From the IMG/VR virus record IMGVR_UViG_3300015261_000015, positions 1 to 30,731 of that record: a stretch of DNA of 30,731 bases; one strand, 5' to 3'. How positions within the stretch are numbered: the stretch's first letter is position 1; the number at the start of each line of letters is the position of its first letter. The notes under the pieces were generated by a model. The model searched no databases. It was not told the origin of the DNA and was given only the letters and a program-made list of their open reading frames with translations. Below, piece by piece: positions 1 through 7,539 of the stretch. The translations under genes and the position numbers were made by a program. Source of the DNA: a virus.

Positions 1-42
1 CTCGTTGCCGCCGCTCGCGCCCGTGACGACCATGCCCCTCAT
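1..42 (-). CDS. Possible 5' end of divergent terminase ATPase subunit gene (gpP-like), partial
   Basis: On the minus strand an ATG at 42 opens a frame that stays open to the window edge and uses only G or C in third positions after the first codons. In P2-type phages the terminase ATPase gene P is read divergently from O, so this is the expected place for its start. Only 14 codons are visible, the residues are not diagnostic, and no clear ribosome binding site precedes the ATG. The call rests on synteny alone. Confidence 0.25.
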   Translation of the reverse strand, partial: MRGMVVTGASGGNE

Positions 43-94
43 TGCAACGCACTGCTCAACCCAGCAGGCGCCCCACGCACTGAGGATTCCCGGC

Positions 95-925
95 ATGAAG
101 AAGTTTCGCAGCAACTGGTTCCGCGTCGCCGTCGAGGGCGCTACTTCGGACAAGCGCACCATCAAACGCAGCTGGCTGGAACAGGCCGCCAAGAACTTCA
201 ACCCGTCCACTTACGGCGCTCGTATTTGGCTGGAGCATTTCCGCAGCCTGTTGCCCGATAGCCCGTTCAAGGCCTACGGCGATGTCCTGGCAGTGAAAAC
301 CGAAGAGGTGGACATCAACGGCCAGAAAAAACTGGCCCTGTTCGCCCAGGTTGAGCCAACCCCCGAGCTGATCGCCATGAACAAGGCGAAGCAGAAGATT
401 TATACCTCCATTGAAATCGACGACAGCTTTGCCGATACCGGCGAGGCCTACATTGTCGGATTGGCTGTCACTGACTCGCCTGCCAGCCTGGGCACCGACG
501 TTCTGGCGTTCTCGGCCCAGAAACCTGACGCCAGCCCCTTCAAGGATCGCCACTACTCGGCAACGTCGATGTTTACCGAGGCGGTGGAAGCCGAGTTGAA
601 GTTCGAAGAAATCGAAGAGAAGCCCAGCATCGGCGCCCAGCTGTTCTACAAGGTGCAAGCGCTGCTGACTGGCAAGCAGGCCAAGGACGATACCGAGTTC
701 GCCCAGATCGGCGAAGCCGTCGAAGCCATCGCCGAACACGTCAAGGATCTGCCCGACCAACTGGCTGCAGAAAAGCAATTCTCGGCGGGGCTGAAAACTC
801 GGCTCGACCAAGTCAGCACGGAACTCACGGAGCTGAAAACCAAGCTCTCCACCACCCAGGACCACAGTCAGATAACGCGCCCGTCAGTAACCGGTGGCAA
901 TGACCTGGTCGTGACCGACTGCTGA
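95..925 (+). CDS. O: Capsid scaffolding protein / capsid maturation protease (P2 gpO)
   Basis: A 276-residue protein of the P2 gpO family, which works both as internal scaffold and as the serine protease that trims the capsid proteins. I chose the ATG at 95 over the upstream frame opening at 5 because a TGAGGA ribosome site lies 8 bases before it. From this start Asp19 and His48 fall exactly where the P2 gpO catalytic residues are known, with the serine in YTSIEI at residue 105 close to P2 Ser107. The C-terminal third (about residues 160-265) is charged and helical, as expected for the scaffold part. It is the first gene of the head operon and is followed after 43 bases by the major capsid gene. 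Function and start are both well supported. Confidence 0.93.
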   Translation: MKKFRSNWFRVAVEGATSDKRTIKRSWLEQAAKNFNPSTYGARIWLEHFRSLLPDSPFKAYGDVLAVKTEEVDINGQKKLALFAQVEPTPELIAMNKAKQKIYTSIEIDDSFADTGEAYIVGLAVTDSPASLGTDVLAFSAQKPDASPFKDRHYSATSMFTEAVEAELKFEEIEEKPSIGAQLFYKVQALLTGKQAKDDTEFAQIGEAVEAIAEHVKDLPDQLAAEKQFSAGLKTRLDQVSTELTELKTKLSTTQDHSQITRPSVTGGNDLVVTDC

Positions 926-968
926 CAGTCAGCCCAACTACAGCCCCGAATCATGAAGGACAATCAAC

Positions 969-1976
969 ATGCGTAACGATACCCGAGTTCTGTTCAACGC
1001 CTACCTGCAACAACTGGCGCAGTTGCATGGGGTGACTGACGTCACCACCAAATTCACAGCAGACCCAAGCGTCGCTCAGACCTTGGAAACCCGCATGCAG
1101 GAATCCAGTGCGTTCCTCAGCGCAATCAACTTCTACCCCGTATCGGAACAGTCGGGTGAAAAGATTGGCATCGGCATCGACGGCACCATTGCCAGCACCA
1201 CCGACACCACCGTCAAAGACCGCGAGCCCCGTGACCCGAGCGGCCTGGACGACCGTGGGTACACCTGCACCCAAACCAACTTCGATACCGGCCTGCGCTA
1301 CCAGAAGCTGGACCAGTGGGCCAAATTCAAAGACTTCCAGGCACGCATCCGCGACGCCATCATCAAGGCCCAAGCCCTCAACCGGATCATGATTGGTTGG
1401 AACGGCATCAGCCGCGCCGCAACATCCAACCCAGCCACCAACCCGCTGTTGCAGGACGTCAACATCGGCTGGCTTCAAAAGATGCGCCTGGAAAACCCTG
1501 CCCGGGTTCTGGATGAGGTGGTGGACGGCAGCGGCAAAATCGAAATCGGAACCGGCAAGGACTTCGAAAACATCGATGCCCTGGTCGTCAGCATGGTCAA
1601 CGAGTTCATCGAGCCTTGGTATCAGGAGGACACCGAACTGGTGGTCATCTGCGGTCGCCAACTGCTGGCCGACAAATACTTCCCGATCATCAACAAGACC
1701 CAGGCGCCGACCGAAATGCTGGCGGCCGACATCGTCACCAGTCAAAAACGGCTCGGGAACCTGCCGGCGGTGCGTGTACCGCACTTCCCGGCCAACGGCT
1801 TGCTGGTCACCCGTCTGGATAATCTGTCGCTGTACTGGCAGGAAGGTACCCGCCGCCGCACCGTCGTGGACAACGCCAAGCGCGACCGCATCGAGAACTA
1901 CGAATCGGTGAACGAAAGCTACGTCATCGAAGACTTGGGCTGCGCGGCCATGGCCGAAAACATCACCCTGAACTAA
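969..1976 (+). CDS. N: Major capsid protein (P2 gpN)
   Basis: A 335-residue protein of the P2 gpN major capsid family, slightly shorter than the P2 protein. It builds the icosahedral shell and is normally processed near its N-terminus by gpO. Family wording is recognisable in the N-terminal segment starting MRNDTRVLFNAYL and in the segments LDDRGYTCTQTNFDT and EPWYQEDTELVVICGRQLL. A long open frame on the opposite strand (951-1994) is a high-GC shadow. The gene sits between the protease/scaffold gene and the terminase endonuclease gene, the standard P2 order, so head genes are made together. Confidence 0.95.
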   Translation: MRNDTRVLFNAYLQQLAQLHGVTDVTTKFTADPSVAQTLETRMQESSAFLSAINFYPVSEQSGEKIGIGIDGTIASTTDTTVKDREPRDPSGLDDRGYTCTQTNFDTGLRYQKLDQWAKFKDFQARIRDAIIKAQALNRIMIGWNGISRAATSNPATNPLLQDVNIGWLQKMRLENPARVLDEVVDGSGKIEIGTGKDFENIDALVVSMVNEFIEPWYQEDTELVVICGRQLLADKYFPIINKTQAPTEMLAADIVTSQKRLGNLPAVRVPHFPANGLLVTRLDNLSLYWQEGTRRRTVVDNAKRDRIENYESVNESYVIEDLGCAAMAENITLN

Positions 1977-1986
1977 GGCGGCCATC

Positions 1987-2685
1987 ATGACCAACCCCTG
2001 CCGCCGTCACTTTGAACGTGTCACTGCCGCCATTGAGTCGGCAGCGACCGAGCCCACCCAAACCATGGCCGGCGCCACGGCCTACGAGCACCAGCTCAAT
2101 CAACTGCTGCAAGACCGTCTGCGCCTGAAACAGGTCCAGTCCAACCAGGGCAAGGCTGAACTCAAGCGTCAGTTGCTGCCAAGCTATGAATCCTACGTGC
2201 AAGGTGTGCTGGAAGGCGGCCAGGGCGCACAGGACGAGGTCCTGACCACCGTCATGGTTTGGCGCTTCGATGCCGGGGACTTCACCGGTGGCCTCGACAT
2301 CGCGACCTACGTGCTGAAACACAAAATGGTCATGCCCGACCGCTTCGCCCGCACCCTGGGCTGCCTGGTCGCCGAGGAGGTCGCCACGGCTGCCTTCAAG
2401 GCACAGAAGGTGGGCGAGCCGTTCGACCTGGCAATCCTGCATCGCACCGCCGAACTCACCGACGCCGAAGACATGCCCGACCAGGCCCGCGCCAAGCTGT
2501 TTCTCGCTATGGGCCGCGCCACGCTGGAAGGCATTACCGAAGAGGCCCCGGGCCAACCCGGCAAGCTCCAGGCCGGTGTGGACCTGCTGAAAAAAGCCAT
2601 CGCCCTGCACGACGCCTGCGGTGGCAAGAAAGATCTGGAGCGGGCCGAACGCCTGCTCAACAAACTTGCCGGCCCTGCCGGCTAA
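1987..2685 (+). CDS. M: Terminase endonuclease (small) subunit (P2 gpM)
   Basis: A 232-residue protein of the P2 gpM family. With gpP it forms the terminase that cuts the concatemer or circle at cos and starts DNA packaging into the prohead. It is helical, with conserved segments such as VLTTVMVWRFDAGDFTGGLDIATYVL (about residues 83-108), typical of the family. The start at 1987 follows the capsid stop by 10 bases and has an AAGGCGG site just upstream. The last codons form a GC-rich inverted repeat ending at the stop codon. Confidence 0.92.
   Translation: MTNPCRRHFERVTAAIESAATEPTQTMAGATAYEHQLNQLLQDRLRLKQVQSNQGKAELKRQLLPSYESYVQGVLEGGQGAQDEVLTTVMVWRFDAGDFTGGLDIATYVLKHKMVMPDRFARTLGCLVAEEVATAAFKAQKVGEPFDLAILHRTAELTDAEDMPDQARAKLFLAMGRATLEGITEEAPGQPGKLQAGVDLLKKAIALHDACGGKKDLERAERLLNKLAGPAG
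2668..2682 (+). other. GC-rich hairpin at the 3' end of gene M
   Basis: Two GCCGGC arms separated by CCT give a 6-bp stem immediately before the M stop codon. There is no T tract, so this is not a canonical terminator. It may stabilise the 3' end of the head-gene mRNA or reduce read-through into L, which lies after a 104-base gap. Confidence 0.4.
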
Positions 2686-2789
2686 CCGAGCGTCCCCACG
2701 CACCCCGCCGGCTCGGGGCGGATCGGCCAGGCCGCTCCTCCTGAACGTGAAGCCCCGACCACCGGCGACCTATTTTTGAGTGCTGTTCC

Positions 2790-3251
2790 ATGAGCGGATT
2801 CGTAGCCAGTGGCCCCGTCGCCAGCGGCCATATCAACACCGACGCCTTCTGGCCCTCAATCGATCTGGATCAGTTGCGCGCCACGCTACGGATCGACGCT
2901 AGCGTCACCGCGCCTCGCCTGGAAACCGCCGCTGTCGCCGCCGCCATCAGCGTCAACCGCGAATTGAGCGAATGGCGCGTCACCCAGCAAGCCGCAGGCC
3001 ATGCCGAACTGGCAGACGTTCCCGGTGACAAGATCAACGACGTGCCGGTACTGGTGCACCTCTACCGCCGCGCCATCGAAGCCGCGACCGGCGCCGAAGT
3101 GTGTGAGCGCTACCGCTCCTACGACACCACCAACAGCGGCAACCAGAACGCCGAAGACCTCACGCCAAATATCGACGACTACCGCCGCGACTTGCGCTGG
3201 GCCGTGCGTGACTTCCTTGGCATCAACCGCACCACAGTGGAGTTGATTTGA
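2790..3251 (+). CDS. L: Head completion/stabilization protein (P2 gpL)
   Basis: A 153-residue protein of the P2 gpL head completion family, which closes the DNA-filled head and prepares the neck for tail joining. The segments FWPSIDLDQLRATLRID and LYRRAIEAATGAEVCERYRSYDTT match the family pattern. It begins 104 bases after M. That gap contains no open reading frame of note, only GC-rich sequence and a short T run just before the start. Its stop overlaps the start of gene X as TGATG, so translation of X is probably coupled. Confidence 0.9.
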   Translation: MSGFVASGPVASGHINTDAFWPSIDLDQLRATLRIDASVTAPRLETAAVAAAISVNRELSEWRVTQQAAGHAELADVPGDKINDVPVLVHLYRRAIEAATGAEVCERYRSYDTTNSGNQNAEDLTPNIDDYRRDLRWAVRDFLGINRTTVELI

Positions 3252-3463
3252 TGCCCGTCACCGTCCGCGCCTTCCAGAACGACACCGTTGACGCCCTGTG
3301 TTGGCGTCACTACGGCCGCACCGCCGGTGTGACCGAGGCGGTACTCGAAGCCAACCCCGGCCTGGCCGACTACGGTCCGATCCTGCCCCAAGGCTTGGCC
3401 GTGCAGATGCCCGAAGCCCAGACGGCCGCGCCACAGCGGCAGATGGTGAACCTATGGGACTGA
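3251..3463 (+). CDS. X: Tail protein X (P2 gpX)
   Basis: A 70-residue protein of the tail protein X family, a small LysM-like fold associated with the tail tip or baseplate. The pattern NDTVDALCWRHYGRT followed by VLEANPGLADYGPILPQGLAVQMP is diagnostic. The ATG at 3251 shares a base with the L stop codon. The apparent TTG one codon earlier is not needed. It is followed by the lysis genes, as in P2. Confidence 0.92.
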   Translation: MPVTVRAFQNDTVDALCWRHYGRTAGVTEAVLEANPGLADYGPILPQGLAVQMPEAQTAAPQRQMVNLWD

Positions 3464-3490
3464 CCACCTCCAACCAAGGAACCTTGCGCC

Positions 3491-3844
3491 ATGGCTGATC
3501 CGACTTCCAGCGCTGTGACTGGCGTTGTCATGGGCCTCGGCCTGGCGACTGCCATGCCAATCATCGACGGTGAAGCCCTGTTTGGGGCCCTGCTCGGTGC
3601 CTGGCTGGTGACCAGCACTAAGCACGACCTCAAGGTCTGGCAGCGGCTGGGTTCGCTGTTCCTGTCTGCCGGCGTCGGCTACCTGTTCGCGCCGATGGCG
3701 TTGCAGCTGATGCCCTTTCTAACCAGCGGCGGCGCGGCGTTTGGCTGCGCCCTGGTCATCATCCCGATCAGCATCAAAGCCATGGTGTGGGTGGAGAAGG
3801 CCGACCTCTGGGAAATTGTGAGACGTATCAGAGGAGGGAGCTGA
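3491..3844 (+). CDS. Putative phage holin, multi-TM
   Basis: A 117-residue hydrophobic protein with about four predicted membrane stretches (roughly residues 8-24, 28-42, 50-72 and 78-98) and a charged C-terminal tail. It matches the general pattern of the putative holin found at this place in Pseudomonas P2-like phages, where the pore it forms releases or activates the endolysin. An AAGGA site lies upstream. It sits directly before a second membrane protein and the muramidase gene, which supports a lysis role. Family assignment is by pattern and context. Confidence 0.75.
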   Translation: MADPTSSAVTGVVMGLGLATAMPIIDGEALFGALLGAWLVTSTKHDLKVWQRLGSLFLSAGVGYLFAPMALQLMPFLTSGGAAFGCALVIIPISIKAMVWVEKADLWEIVRRIRGGS

Positions 3845-3846
3845 GC

Positions 3847-4125
3847 ATGCTCACCATCGAACTGATCATCCCCCTGACCACCGCCCTGGCCTACCTGCTC
3901 AGTGCCCTTCGCCTGGCCTGCTACAGTCGAGGCGCCGCTCGGTTTCGCCGAGGTATCTCGCTGCTCGCGAGTCTGTTCGGCGCTTCACTGTGCCTGTGCG
4001 GTCTGGAAATCATTCTGTACCGGCCCCCAGTCAGTCTTTGGCACGCTGTCGCCACAGTGCTGCTCTGCACCCTGATTTTCCGTTCTCGCGGCAACGTCGC
4101 CGCCCTGTTGAGGCCCAGCGCATGA
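3847..4125 (+). CDS. Second holin-like membrane protein (3-TM family)
   Basis: A 92-residue protein with three hydrophobic segments (about residues 4-22, 35-55 and 65-80), like the phage 3-TM holin families. I chose the ATG at 3847 because of the strong GAGGAGGGAGC ribosome site just before it. The frame also opens earlier inside the first holin gene. It overlaps the endolysin start by ATGA. It could be the true holin or an antiholin partner of the preceding gene, and sequence alone does not say which. Confidence 0.65.
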   Translation: MLTIELIIPLTTALAYLLSALRLACYSRGAARFRRGISLLASLFGASLCLCGLEIILYRPPVSLWHAVATVLLCTLIFRSRGNVAALLRPSA

Positions 4126-4967
4126 CCTTTACCTTGCGTCACGGCGACCGCTCCCAGGCGGTGCGCATCCTGCAAAAGAACCTGAACGACCAAGGCGCCA
4201 GGCTGGTGATGGACGGCGACTATGGCGATTCCACCGAAGCGGCGGTACGGGCGTATCAGTTGAAAGCCGGTTTGGTCGCCGATGGCATTGCCGGCGAAAA
4301 GACCCAGGCCAGCCTAGCCGGCGGTGACTGTCAGCACCTGCTGAAAAACGAAGACCTGGTGCAGGCTGCGCAGATCCTCGATGTACCGCTGGCGAGCGTC
4401 TATGCCGTCAACGAGGTTGAATCCAAGGGCAAGGGCTTCTTGGCGAATGGCAAGCCAGTGATTCTGTTCGAGCGGCACATCATGTACCGCCAGCTCGCCA
4501 TGCCACGCTACGAAGGCGACAACCCCGACGAACTCAAGCGCCACGCCGACCAACTGGCCGCCGCCAATCCGGCCATCGTCAATCCGAAGTCCGGCGGCTA
4601 TGCCGGCGGAACTGCCGAACACCAACGCCTGAGCCATGCGCGTCTGATCGATGACACCGCCGCGCTGGAATCCGCCTCCTGGGGCGCGTTCCAGATCATG
4701 GGATTTCACTGGCAGCGCCTGGGCTATGTCAGTGTGCAAGCGTTTGTCGAGGACATGGGCGCAGGCGAGTCTCAGCAATTCGCCGCCTTTGTGCGTTTCA
4801 TCCAGACCGACCCGGTTCTGCACAAGACGCTGAAAGCTCGTAAATGGGCCGAGTTCGCCAAGCTCTACAACGGCCCGGACTACCAGCGGAACCTGTACGA
4901 CATCAAGCTCCAGCGCGCCTATGAGCGGCACGCTGACTGCAGCTGCGGCCAGGCGGTGGCGGCATGA
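4122..4967 (+). CDS. Endolysin: peptidoglycan-binding domain plus N-acetylmuramidase
   Basis: A 281-residue endolysin with no signal peptide, so it depends on the holin. Residues 4-66 form a peptidoglycan-binding domain (RHGDRSQAVRILQKNLN, DGDYGDSTEAAVRAYQ, GIAGEKTQASL). Residues from about 78 to 272 match the N-acetylmuramidase family formerly DUF3380. Candidate catalytic acids lie in VNEVESKGKGF (residues 97-107) and LFERHIMY (115-122), and the family segment SASWGAFQIMG is present. The start at 4122 overlaps the preceding stop as ATGA. The longer frame opening at 3990 is inside the holin gene and is rejected. Confidence 0.93.
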   Translation: MTFTLRHGDRSQAVRILQKNLNDQGARLVMDGDYGDSTEAAVRAYQLKAGLVADGIAGEKTQASLAGGDCQHLLKNEDLVQAAQILDVPLASVYAVNEVESKGKGFLANGKPVILFERHIMYRQLAMPRYEGDNPDELKRHADQLAAANPAIVNPKSGGYAGGTAEHQRLSHARLIDDTAALESASWGAFQIMGFHWQRLGYVSVQAFVEDMGAGESQQFAAFVRFIQTDPVLHKTLKARKWAEFAKLYNGPDYQRNLYDIKLQRAYERHADCSCGQAVAA

Positions 4968-5170
4968 TCGATCTGGAGGCGGTGCGCAAACTGGACGTTC
5001 AAGACGGAAACCTGTTGGTGGTGCCGGAAAATACCGAGCAGGCCGATATGGAGCTGCTGTGCGAGGCCCTGGCCTTCATGACACCGGGTTGCCGGGTAGT
5101 CATCGTGCGTGGTCCGGTGGAACTGATGGATGTCGGCGACATGAATAGACTGGGCTGGTACCGCGCATGA
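4964..5170 (+). CDS. Small hypothetical protein in lysis cassette
   Basis: A 68-residue acidic soluble protein that I do not recognise. It overlaps the muramidase stop (ATGA) and its own stop overlaps lysB in the same way, so it is translated as part of the lysis unit. It has no signal peptide or membrane segment. Its central part LLCEALAFMTPGCRVVIVRGPVELMD is moderately hydrophobic. The tight coupling makes it a real gene, and a role in lysis timing is only a guess. Confidence 0.65.
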   Translation: MIDLEAVRKLDVQDGNLLVVPENTEQADMELLCEALAFMTPGCRVVIVRGPVELMDVGDMNRLGWYRA

Positions 5171-5610
5171 GTACCCTGCGCCAGACGCTGTATGGCATCG
5201 CCCTGCTGGGCGCCCTGGCGTTGCTCATCTGGGGCCAAGAGCAACGCATCACCGTGGCTGAGAAGAATACCGAGCTGGCGGCGAAAGACACCAAAACCGC
5301 ACGCGATGAGGCTGACAGTCTGCGCAGCAATCTCAGCACCCTGCAAAACACCCTGAACGACGAGCGCATCGCCCAGGCTGCCCTGCGAACCCAGCAGGAT
5401 CAGTTGCGCCAGGGCCTGGCAAAGCGCGAGCAAACCATCGAGGCGCTGAAACGTGAAAACGAAGATCTTCGCAACTGGGCTGACCAGCCTTTGCCTGAGC
5501 TTGCTCGCCGGCTGCGCGAGCGCCCCACCCTCACCGGCGCCGACGCTTATCATCAGTGGCTGTCCGGCCGTGGTGCCCTGCACCCTGCCGGCGACAAGCC
5601 CACTCAATAA
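5167..5610 (+). CDS. lysB: Inner-membrane spanin, LysB/Rz-like
   Basis: A 147-residue protein with one N-terminal membrane anchor (about residues 7-22) followed by a long coiled coil (residues 25-105) rich in Gln, Glu and Arg. It ends with the segment LPELARRLRERPTLTGADAYHQWLSG, which is typical of the LysB group of P2-type i-spanins. The i-spanin spans the periplasm, contacts the o-spanin, and fuses the two membranes at lysis. The outer-membrane partner is encoded inside its 3' end in another frame. Confidence 0.88.
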   Translation: MSTLRQTLYGIALLGALALLIWGQEQRITVAEKNTELAAKDTKTARDEADSLRSNLSTLQNTLNDERIAQAALRTQQDQLRQGLAKREQTIEALKRENEDLRNWADQPLPELARRLRERPTLTGADAYHQWLSGRGALHPAGDKPTQ

Positions 5611-5710
5611 CGGCGATCAGCTCACCGACCAGGACCGCGTCGAAGCCGCGTGGGCTGAGTGCGCCGGCCAGGTAGACATGGTGTTCAACCATCAACAGGC
5701 AGCCCCATGA
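5453..5710 (+). CDS. lysC: Outer-membrane spanin lipoprotein, LysC/Rz1-like (nested in lysB)
   Basis: A nested reading frame with a GTG start inside lysB encodes an 85-residue proline-rich lipoprotein. The signal peptide ends in the lipobox LLAGC with Cys21 as lipidation site, followed by ASAPPSPAPT. Nested lysC/Rz1 genes are the rule in P2-like lysis cassettes, and the length and proline content fit. It overlaps lysB by 158 bases, and its stop overlaps the start of gene R (ATGA). Confidence 0.85.
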   Translation: MKTKIFATGLTSLCLSLLAGCASAPPSPAPTLIISGCPAVVPCTLPATSPLNNGDQLTDQDRVEAAWAECAGQVDMVFNHQQAAP

Positions 5711-6183
5711 ACAAACCCGAAAGCCTGCGCGCCCACCTGCTGGCGACCGTGGCAGAACTCAAGCACAACCCCGACCGGCTGTTGATCTTCATCGACAACG
5801 GCAAAATCCGCTGCACCGCGGCTGCCTCGCTGTCCTTCGAATACAGCTTCGATCTACAGGTCATCCTCACCGACTATGCCGGTCACCCCGACAGCGTCAT
5901 GTTGCCGTTGCTGGGCTGGCTGAGCGTGAATCAGTCTGAGCTGCTGGAGAACCTGAACAAGTCCGCCGAGGGCATCCAGTTCGAGGCCGATATCCTAGAC
6001 AACAGCAAGGTGGACCTGAGCTTGACACTGCCGCTGACCGAGCGTGTGGTTGTAGGGAAAGACGCCGGCGGCAATACCACCGTCCAGCATCCTGGCGAAC
6101 CTAAGCAGGTGGCCGCATTCCTTGACCCGGCGTGGATACCTGGTGCCCAAGGCACCGGCAGTGAATGGGTTGTGCCGAAGTGA
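5707..6183 (+). CDS. R: Tail completion protein R (P2 gpR)
   Basis: A 158-residue protein of the P2 gpR tail completion family, which acts at the head-proximal end of the tail. Conserved wording includes ESLRAHLLATVAELKHNPDRLLIFIDNGKI and FEYSFDLQVILTDYAGHPD. I use the ATG at 5707, which overlaps the lysC stop. The frame upstream of it lies within lysC. Its stop overlaps the GTG start of S. Confidence 0.92.
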   Translation: MNKPESLRAHLLATVAELKHNPDRLLIFIDNGKIRCTAAASLSFEYSFDLQVILTDYAGHPDSVMLPLLGWLSVNQSELLENLNKSAEGIQFEADILDNSKVDLSLTLPLTERVVVGKDAGGNTTVQHPGEPKQVAAFLDPAWIPGAQGTGSEWVVPK

Positions 6184-6644
6184 CCAACCGATTAGAAACG
6201 CTGGAGGATTGGGCAGCCGGCCTGCTGGGACAACTGGAACCGGCATCGCGCAACATACTGGCCCGCAACATCGGCCAGGCCCTGCGTCGCAGTCAGCAGC
6301 AGCGAATCATCGCCCAGCGCAACCCGGACGGGAGCAAGTACGCTCCGCGAAAGCAGCGCAACCTGCGGGCGAAACAAGGACGGGTGAGACGAAAGGTGCA
6401 GATGTTTAAGAAGCTACGCACGGCGAGCTTTTTGAAGGTGAAAGGTGATGGGAATGCCATAAGCGTCGGGTTCACTGGTCGGATTGCGCGCATTGCCCGG
6501 GTGCACCAGTACGGATTGAAAGATCGTGCTGAACGGGGGGCACCTGATGTGAAATATGAGCAGAGGGAAGTTCTCGGGTTAACCGATGCCGACCTAGAAA
6601 TCATTCGGGACCAAATGCTCGCTTACCTCACTAACGACACATAA
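6180..6644 (+). CDS. S: Phage virion morphogenesis / tail completion protein S (P2 gpS)
   Basis: A 154-residue protein of the phage virion morphogenesis family (P2 gpS), needed for tail and head-tail joining. I favour the GTG at 6180, which overlaps the R stop as GTGA and puts the family N-terminus TNRLETLEDWAAGLL first. An ATG at 6165 in the same frame would add five residues. The N-terminal half has the usual GC-rich codons. From about codon 60 onward the third positions become visibly AT-richer up to the stop, right where the cargo gene begins. Confidence 0.9.
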   Translation: MTNRLETLEDWAAGLLGQLEPASRNILARNIGQALRRSQQQRIIAQRNPDGSKYAPRKQRNLRAKQGRVRRKVQMFKKLRTASFLKVKGDGNAISVGFTGRIARIARVHQYGLKDRAERGAPDVKYEQREVLGLTDADLEIIRDQMLAYLTNDT

Positions 6645-6652
6645 AATTTATT

Positions 6653-6681
6653 TTGATAGGTTTCCATTCCGACTCAATAAG
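6653..6681 (+). promoter_or_regulatory. Putative sigma-70 promoter for the DUF4145 cargo gene
   Basis: TTGATA at 6653-6658 (5 of 6 to consensus) and AATAAG at 6676-6681 (4 of 6) are separated by exactly 17 bases, in an AT-rich gap between S and the cargo gene. Such a promoter would let the cargo be expressed in the lysogen independently of late activation. It is read from sequence only. Confidence 0.42.
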
Positions 6682-6738
6682 AGGTAAAAGCTCAATCCAG
6701 AAACGAAAACAAGGATGACCCATAGGAGCCGCAACTGA

Positions 6739-7467
6739 ATGACCGAGACGTTCAAAGCACATTGTCCTCGTTGCGACGGTGAAAGGACCTGCTTTATCCG
6801 GGGCAATTTTGAGCAGTCATGGACGTGGGAAGAGGGTCCTCACTACCATCACGGGCAGAACGATTACAAAATAGCTCAGTGCTGCGGATGTGAGGAAGTG
6901 TTTTTCCATAAGCGCAGCTGGGATTCGGAAGAATGGGACGTGGATTATGACCCAGTAACCAGAGAGGAAGTGCTTGTTAACCCGATAACTACCATCACCT
7001 TTCCTACACCAGAGCAGAAAAGCGCAAAACCGGATTGGGTTTGGGACATTTCGAAGATTGACCCTCAACTTCTACAGATTCTGGACGAAATGTATCAGGC
7101 TTATGAACGAGGCTCGTTAATTCTCGCGTCAGTTGGTTTGAGAACTGCTTTCGACCGTACCACCGAAGTTCTTAAGATTGACCCGGAACTGACATTGAAA
7201 GAAAAGGTAACCTTACTCCTGGACGAGGGATATATAGGCGAAACCGAATCGAAAACACTTGGAGTTGTAACAGATGCAGGTAGCGCAGCCGCACACCGTG
7301 CATGGGCTCCTACGCACAGCGAGTTCCATACATTGCTGACTACACTCGAACATTTCATTCAGCGCACGGTAGTTAGTGGCAAATCTGCTTTGGATATCGC
7401 AGATAGCATTCCCAAGCGACCTAGGAAAAAACCAAAGTCCCAACCAAAACCCGACGAGAAACCCTAG
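6739..7467 (+). CDS. Cargo protein: zinc ribbon plus DUF4145-like domain
   Basis: A 242-residue protein that is not part of the P2 core. The N-terminus has a zinc-ribbon pattern (Cys9, Cys12, Cys48 or Cys49, Cys51). Residues of about 118-215 match the DUF4145 pattern: a helix pair with SLILASVGLRTAFDRTTEVL, then LLLDEGYIGETESKTL and DAGSAAAHRAWAP. The tail is a lysine/proline-rich stretch. DUF4145 domains occur alone and in type I restriction subunits and defence islands. I recall them as related to the HEPN fold, which is not verified here. The codons are AT-richer than in the neighbouring tail genes, it interrupts the usual S-V adjacency, and it has its own promoter and a GGAG site 10 bases before the ATG. 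All this marks it as a moron. A role in host defence or superinfection exclusion is inference. Confidence 0.72.
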   Translation: MTETFKAHCPRCDGERTCFIRGNFEQSWTWEEGPHYHHGQNDYKIAQCCGCEEVFFHKRSWDSEEWDVDYDPVTREEVLVNPITTITFPTPEQKSAKPDWVWDISKIDPQLLQILDEMYQAYERGSLILASVGLRTAFDRTTEVLKIDPELTLKEKVTLLLDEGYIGETESKTLGVVTDAGSAAAHRAWAPTHSEFHTLLTTLEHFIQRTVVSGKSALDIADSIPKRPRKKPKSQPKPDEKP

Positions 7468-7470
7468 GCT

Positions 7471-7490
7471 TGTAGGGAATCAATACACAA
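7471..7490 (+). promoter_or_regulatory. Candidate Ogr/late-activator box upstream of V
   Basis: TGT at 7471-7473 and ACAA at 7487-7490 are separated by 13 bases. The same spacing occurs upstream of FI (12393-12412), the other classic P2 late promoter position, and an Ogr protein is encoded in this prophage. The P2 literature motif is a TGT/ACA dyad with 12 bases between, so the spacing differs by one. A weak hairpin (CCCTA/TAGGG, 7462-7477) over the end of the cargo gene overlaps the box. Confidence 0.45.
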
Positions 7491-7515
7491 CTCTTCGAAG
7501 CTGCACTCCCGCACG

Positions 7516-7539
7516 CGTGGCGCCAACATCGGCGCCATG
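7516..7539 (+). promoter_or_regulatory. Hairpin enclosing the gpV start codon
   Basis: Arms CGTGGCGCC (7516-7524) and GGCGCCATG (7531-7539) around loop AACATC form a 9-bp stem with one G-U pair. The ATG start codon of V is the last three bases of the 3' arm. No Shine-Dalgarno sequence is visible upstream. If transcribed, the fold would hide the start codon and could limit initiation. Confidence 0.5.

Noticed and set aside
951-1994. Long minus-strand open frame (347 codons) opposite the major capsid gene
   Set aside because: High-GC shadow of gene N; the plus-strand product is clearly the capsid protein.
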